Positions 6,235-8,565 of a stretch of 8,565 nt of DNA are shown here, one piece after another (within the stretch, counting starts at the first letter, position 1; each line of letters starts with the position of its first letter). The notes under the pieces were generated by a model that was given only the letters and a program-made list of their open reading frames with translations, was not told where the DNA came from and did no database searches. Both the position numbers and the translations under genes were made by a program. This DNA comes from Verrucomicrobia bacterium UBA2970 (GTDB lineage: Bacteria; Verrucomicrobiota; Verrucomicrobiia; Limisphaerales; AAA164-E04), in the NCBI GenBank assembly GCA_002348345.1, contig DEAY01000182.1:1-8565 (forward strand), in the 5' to 3' direction.

Positions 6235-8229
6235 TCAAGTCCCATTCGGATAACGGAAGGTAAAATCGCGTAGGATTCCCCGATAAAAACCGGGTTCCAT
6301 ATAGTCCCCCACGGTACTCCCGTGATCGCTTCCCACCTCAATGGAATCGGTCGGTTCATCCCTGAGCACCTGCCCTGCGTCCCCGACCACGGGGGCCTCG
6401 TCGCCCACTCGCAGGATCATTTGTCCCTCGGGTCGCCACTGAGCCTGAAACGCAGCGGCCCCCTCGACCGCCGATCTCGAGCGCAGCACTCTCCGACGCC
6501 CATCGACGCTGGTCACCAGGTGGAGGTGCCCTTGCTCAAGATAAACGGCATAGCCATTCTCCCTTTCTCCGTGCGAAAAAATAACGCCATTCTCCGCCAA
6601 AGGCTCGATCGTGCCCCGAATCATCAGCCTCCGCCCCCCGGCGATCTTGGGCGCCCGAAAGGCGGGAAGAGCCAGCCACCCCTCACCCGAAAACCGCATC
6701 TCGTCTCGATCCCCTTCAACGCCATGATCGACAAACCGTAAGAGCTGATTGCCGGCCCAAAGCGCAACCGTTGGCTTGGGGACAGACAATGTCCCATGAC
6801 CATCGATGTCAAACCCGACGTCCTGAGCCCACGCGGTGAGCTGCCGACGCATCAACGAGGCTCGATCAACCTCTCTCCTCAATCGATTGACCTGTTCCCC
6901 TGGATCGGCAATCAGATCGAACAATTGCGCTTCCGAACCATCCGGGTTGACCAAAAACTTCCATCGCCCCTCTCGCATGGCGAAGGTGGGACTCTGATGG
7001 TCTGGTCGTCCCCCCTTGAGAAGGGCATGAGGATGCCCATACTGCCAGTAGACAGGCCCCGACCGTTCCGAGGACCTGCCAAGAAGGACCTCGCTGCGGT
7101 CCACACCGTCCAACTGGTCCTCGAACGGGACCCCCGCCAGTCGACAAAGGGTTGGGGAAACGTCGATCGCCGCCATCAGGCTGACGTGATCCACGGTGCC
7201 GGCAGGAATCATCCCTTTCCACCGAGCAATGAAAGGCATTCGGATGCCCCCTTCAAAGAGCGACCATTTCCGTCCCCGATAGGGACCGGTAAAGCCTGCG
7301 GGAGGGCCGGTTCTGTATTTCCGCGGCCAATCCGTCGGTCCGTTGTCACTGGTCAATACGATCAACGTCCGCTCCGCCATCCCCAATCGATCGACCTCGG
7401 CGACGACTCTCCCGATCTGCCGATCCATTTCCTCGAGAACCGCGAGAAAATTCTGTAGGAAAGGATCGTTCGACACCCTCGAATACTTCGCCGCCGCTCC
7501 GGGCTTCGGATCATGACGATCATGAACGTCGTTTGGGAACAGCCTTACATAGAAGGGCCGGTCATGATGCCTCCGGATGAAATCAATCGTTCGGTTCGTC
7601 TGAACCTTGATCCGGTCCCAACGCTCGCAGTAGTCTACCTTCCCCCGGCCAAGAGCCTTTGCCCGCTCAAGACCTCGAGGATTCGAAATAATCCGATCGC
7701 CCAAGCCCTCAAACGACACCAAGGATTCGTCAAACCCATAGGCCTGCGGCAGGGGAGCGTCGTCGACATCCCGCCCTCCGCCCATGTGCCATTTCCCAAA
7801 ATGGGCCGTCGCATAACCAGCCGCCTTGAGCTTTTTGGCCGTGGTGGGCGCCTTCGCATCGAGAAAATCGGCCATTCCCCGATTGGCGTTCCCAGCCCGC
7901 GTGTTCAAAAAGGAATGGATTCTCCACCGCCCTGGATACTGCCCGGTCAAAAGCGCCACTCGTGATGCCGAACAGATTGGCGAATTCACATAAAAAGCGG
8001 TCAGTTTGAGCCCCTCTTCAGCGAGTCGATCCATCTCAGGCGTCTTGATCAAGGGATTGCCAAAACAACCCGGATCGGCGAACCCCATATCATCGACGAA
8101 GATCACGACGAAGTTCGGTTTCACCCGAGGCAAGGATTCCTCCCCCTGACCTAGGACACTGAGGAACCAAACCAAAAGATGAAGGTGGCGGAACCGATTC
8201 ATCGTCGAAGGAACTCTACCCCAAAACAC
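6235..8229 (-). CDS. Secreted formylglycine-dependent sulfatase (S1 family) with LamG-like C-terminal module
   Basis: This 664-residue protein (numbered from GTG 8229) has a Sec-type N-terminus at about 1-29 and a type I sulfatase domain at about 36-475. Catalytic features are intact: the metal pair in FVDDMG (Asp46-Asp47), the CSASR motif (Cys86-Arg90, a CxAxR site for oxidation to formylglycine by a maturase not in this window), GKWHMGG (Lys146, His148), His236, SDNG (Asp295-Asn296), and Lys321 before GGIRMP. It should hydrolyse sulfate esters, probably on a glycan; the subfamily cannot be fixed by eye. Residues of about 485-662 form a beta-rich extension (GVIFSHGERENGYAVYLEQG, then FYRGILRDFTF) resembling LamG/concanavalin-like domains, which may bind carbohydrate. 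Start choice: GAGGG lies 6 bases before GTG 8229. ATG 8202 gives a tidier signal peptide but a poor ribosome site. It probably leads an operon with the ThuA gene. Confidence 0.95.
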   Translation of the reverse strand: MFWGRVPSTMNRFRHLHLLVWFLSVLGQGEESLPRVKPNFVVIFVDDMGFADPGCFGNPLIKTPEMDRLAEEGLKLTAFYVNSPICSASRVALLTGQYPGRWRIHSFLNTRAGNANRGMADFLDAKAPTTAKKLKAAGYATAHFGKWHMGGGRDVDDAPLPQAYGFDESLVSFEGLGDRIISNPRGLERAKALGRGKVDYCERWDRIKVQTNRTIDFIRRHHDRPFYVRLFPNDVHDRHDPKPGAAAKYSRVSNDPFLQNFLAVLEEMDRQIGRVVAEVDRLGMAERTLIVLTSDNGPTDWPRKYRTGPPAGFTGPYRGRKWSLFEGGIRMPFIARWKGMIPAGTVDHVSLMAAIDVSPTLCRLAGVPFEDQLDGVDRSEVLLGRSSERSGPVYWQYGHPHALLKGGRPDHQSPTFAMREGRWKFLVNPDGSEAQLFDLIADPGEQVNRLRREVDRASLMRRQLTAWAQDVGFDIDGHGTLSVPKPTVALWAGNQLLRFVDHGVEGDRDEMRFSGEGWLALPAFRAPKIAGGRRLMIRGTIEPLAENGVIFSHGERENGYAVYLEQGHLHLVTSVDGRRRVLRSRSAVEGAAAFQAQWRPEGQMILRVGDEAPVVGDAGQVLRDEPTDSIEVGSDHGSTVGDYMEPGFYRGILRDFTFRYPNGT

Positions 8230-8232
8230 AAA

Positions 8233-8240
8233 CTTCCCTC
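8233..8240 (-). promoter_or_regulatory. Ribosome binding site supporting the GTG start of the sulfatase
   Basis: The minus strand reads GAGGGAAG, with the GAGGG core 6 bases from GTG 8229. The alternative ATG at 8202 has only a distant, weak purine stretch. This favours the GTG, although signal-peptide shape alone would favour the ATG. Confidence 0.5.
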
Positions 8241-8479
8241 AACCGACAGCTCAAGGGATCTGACTCCTGCAGGAAACACGGAATTGAAAAACCGAACCGC
8301 TCCGAAGCCCTCACCGCAAGAAAAGACTTCATTCCCCATCCCAAAATCCTTTGATTCCTCTCTCCATCGCGCCATCAACGAAATGCACCGCCGAGGCTCC
8401 TCTGGCCGCCCAACCTCAACTTCCCCGGCTGGGGTCGAGTTGACCAACCATGAGTACACAGGGCGATGCCTTCGCTCGC
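8241..8479. other. Intergenic spacer upstream of the sulfatase, no convincing gene
   Basis: The spacer lies between a gene tail ending at 8480 and the sulfatase start, both on the minus strand, so the sulfatase promoter is presumably here; I cannot pick a -35/-10 pair with confidence. An imperfect hairpin sits at 8416-8443 (TCAACT pairs with AGTTGA, inner CCCC with GGGG, loop GGCT) but has no T-run on either side. A minus-strand frame of 86 codons ending at 8199 crosses the spacer and overlaps the sulfatase start; it shows no domain features and is judged spurious. Confidence 0.45.
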
Positions 8480-8565
8480 CTACTGACTGCAGGCATCAAA
8501 GAACTTGGCGAACTGGTCCTTATCATCTGAGTCGCGCACCTTCATCGCGGCTCGTGGGTGTTGAT
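8480..8565 (-). CDS. C-terminal end of an unrecognised gene, cut by the window edge
   Basis: On the minus strand the third frame is open from the window edge and ends in TAG at 8482-8480, giving 27 residues that finish MKVRDSDDKDQFAKFFDACSQ. The other two minus frames stop early. The composition (charged, then an aromatic helix-like segment and a single Cys) looks like an ordinary protein end, but the piece is too short to assign a family. A short stem (GGCGA/TCGCC) overlaps the stop codon without a T-run. The competing reading is a 26-residue plus-strand frame at 8450-8530 with no good ribosome site. Confidence is limited by the length. Confidence 0.45.
   Translation of the reverse strand, partial: QHPRAAMKVRDSDDKDQFAKFFDACSQ

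Noticed and set aside
6159..6359. 66-codon minus-strand frame between sulfatase and ThuA genes
   Set aside because: It is in the same frame as ThuA but ends at a TGA two codons before its ATG; most of it overlaps the sulfatase C-terminus in another frame and it has no protein features.
6796..7458. Plus-strand open frame of 220 codons inside the sulfatase
   Set aside because: It is antisense to the sulfatase catalytic domain, with no ribosome site or family feature.
8450..8530. 26-residue plus-strand peptide frame starting MSTQGDAFARLL
   Set aside because: It has no properly spaced ribosome site and overlaps the more protein-like minus-strand gene tail; at this length it could easily arise by chance.
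1..8565. Mobile elements, CRISPR, tRNA/rRNA, riboswitches, defence or biosynthetic system
   Set aside because: I looked for repeat-spacer arrays, transposase motifs, terminal inverted repeats, tRNA-like folds and defence-type domains on both strands and found none that could be supported.

Overview
The window is GC-rich with ordinary bacterial gene density. Its gene content points to the Verrucomicrobiota or a close PVC relative. The best clue is the C-terminal tail of the subtilase, with a 'FLLESSRDLHQW ... FYRVRP' pattern that recurs at the ends of many secreted verrucomicrobial proteins. A formylglycine sulfatase with a LamG-like tail beside a ThuA-domain protein also fits. This assignment is inferred from protein style only; no rRNA, tRNA or marker gene is present.

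Layout from left to right: a DUF885 zinc-peptidase-like gene on the minus strand, cut by the left edge (1-1514); a three-domain calcineurin-like phosphoesterase on the minus strand (1718-3268); a 0.3 kb divergent spacer; a subtilisin-like serine protease on the plus strand (3565-5103); a convergent spacer with two terminator-like hairpins (about 5162-5334); a ThuA-domain protein (5334-6155) and a sulfatase (6235-8229), both minus and probably co-transcribed from the sulfatase side; an upstream spacer without a convincing gene; and the last 27 codons of an unrecognised minus-strand gene at the right edge (8480-8565).

All five substantial genes begin with an apparent Sec signal peptide and encode hydrolases or hydrolase-like folds (peptidase, phosphoesterase, protease, ThuA, sulfatase). 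The window therefore reads as part of a secretome for breaking down external organic matter. The sulfatase and ThuA protein are plausibly linked to sulfated glycan use. The other genes look like separately transcribed neighbours, and nothing seen shows that all five form one pathway.

No mobile element, CRISPR array, RNA gene, toxin-antitoxin pair or defence system was seen. There is no strong evidence for a novel system; the more interesting points are accessory domains, the terminator arrangement and start-site choices.
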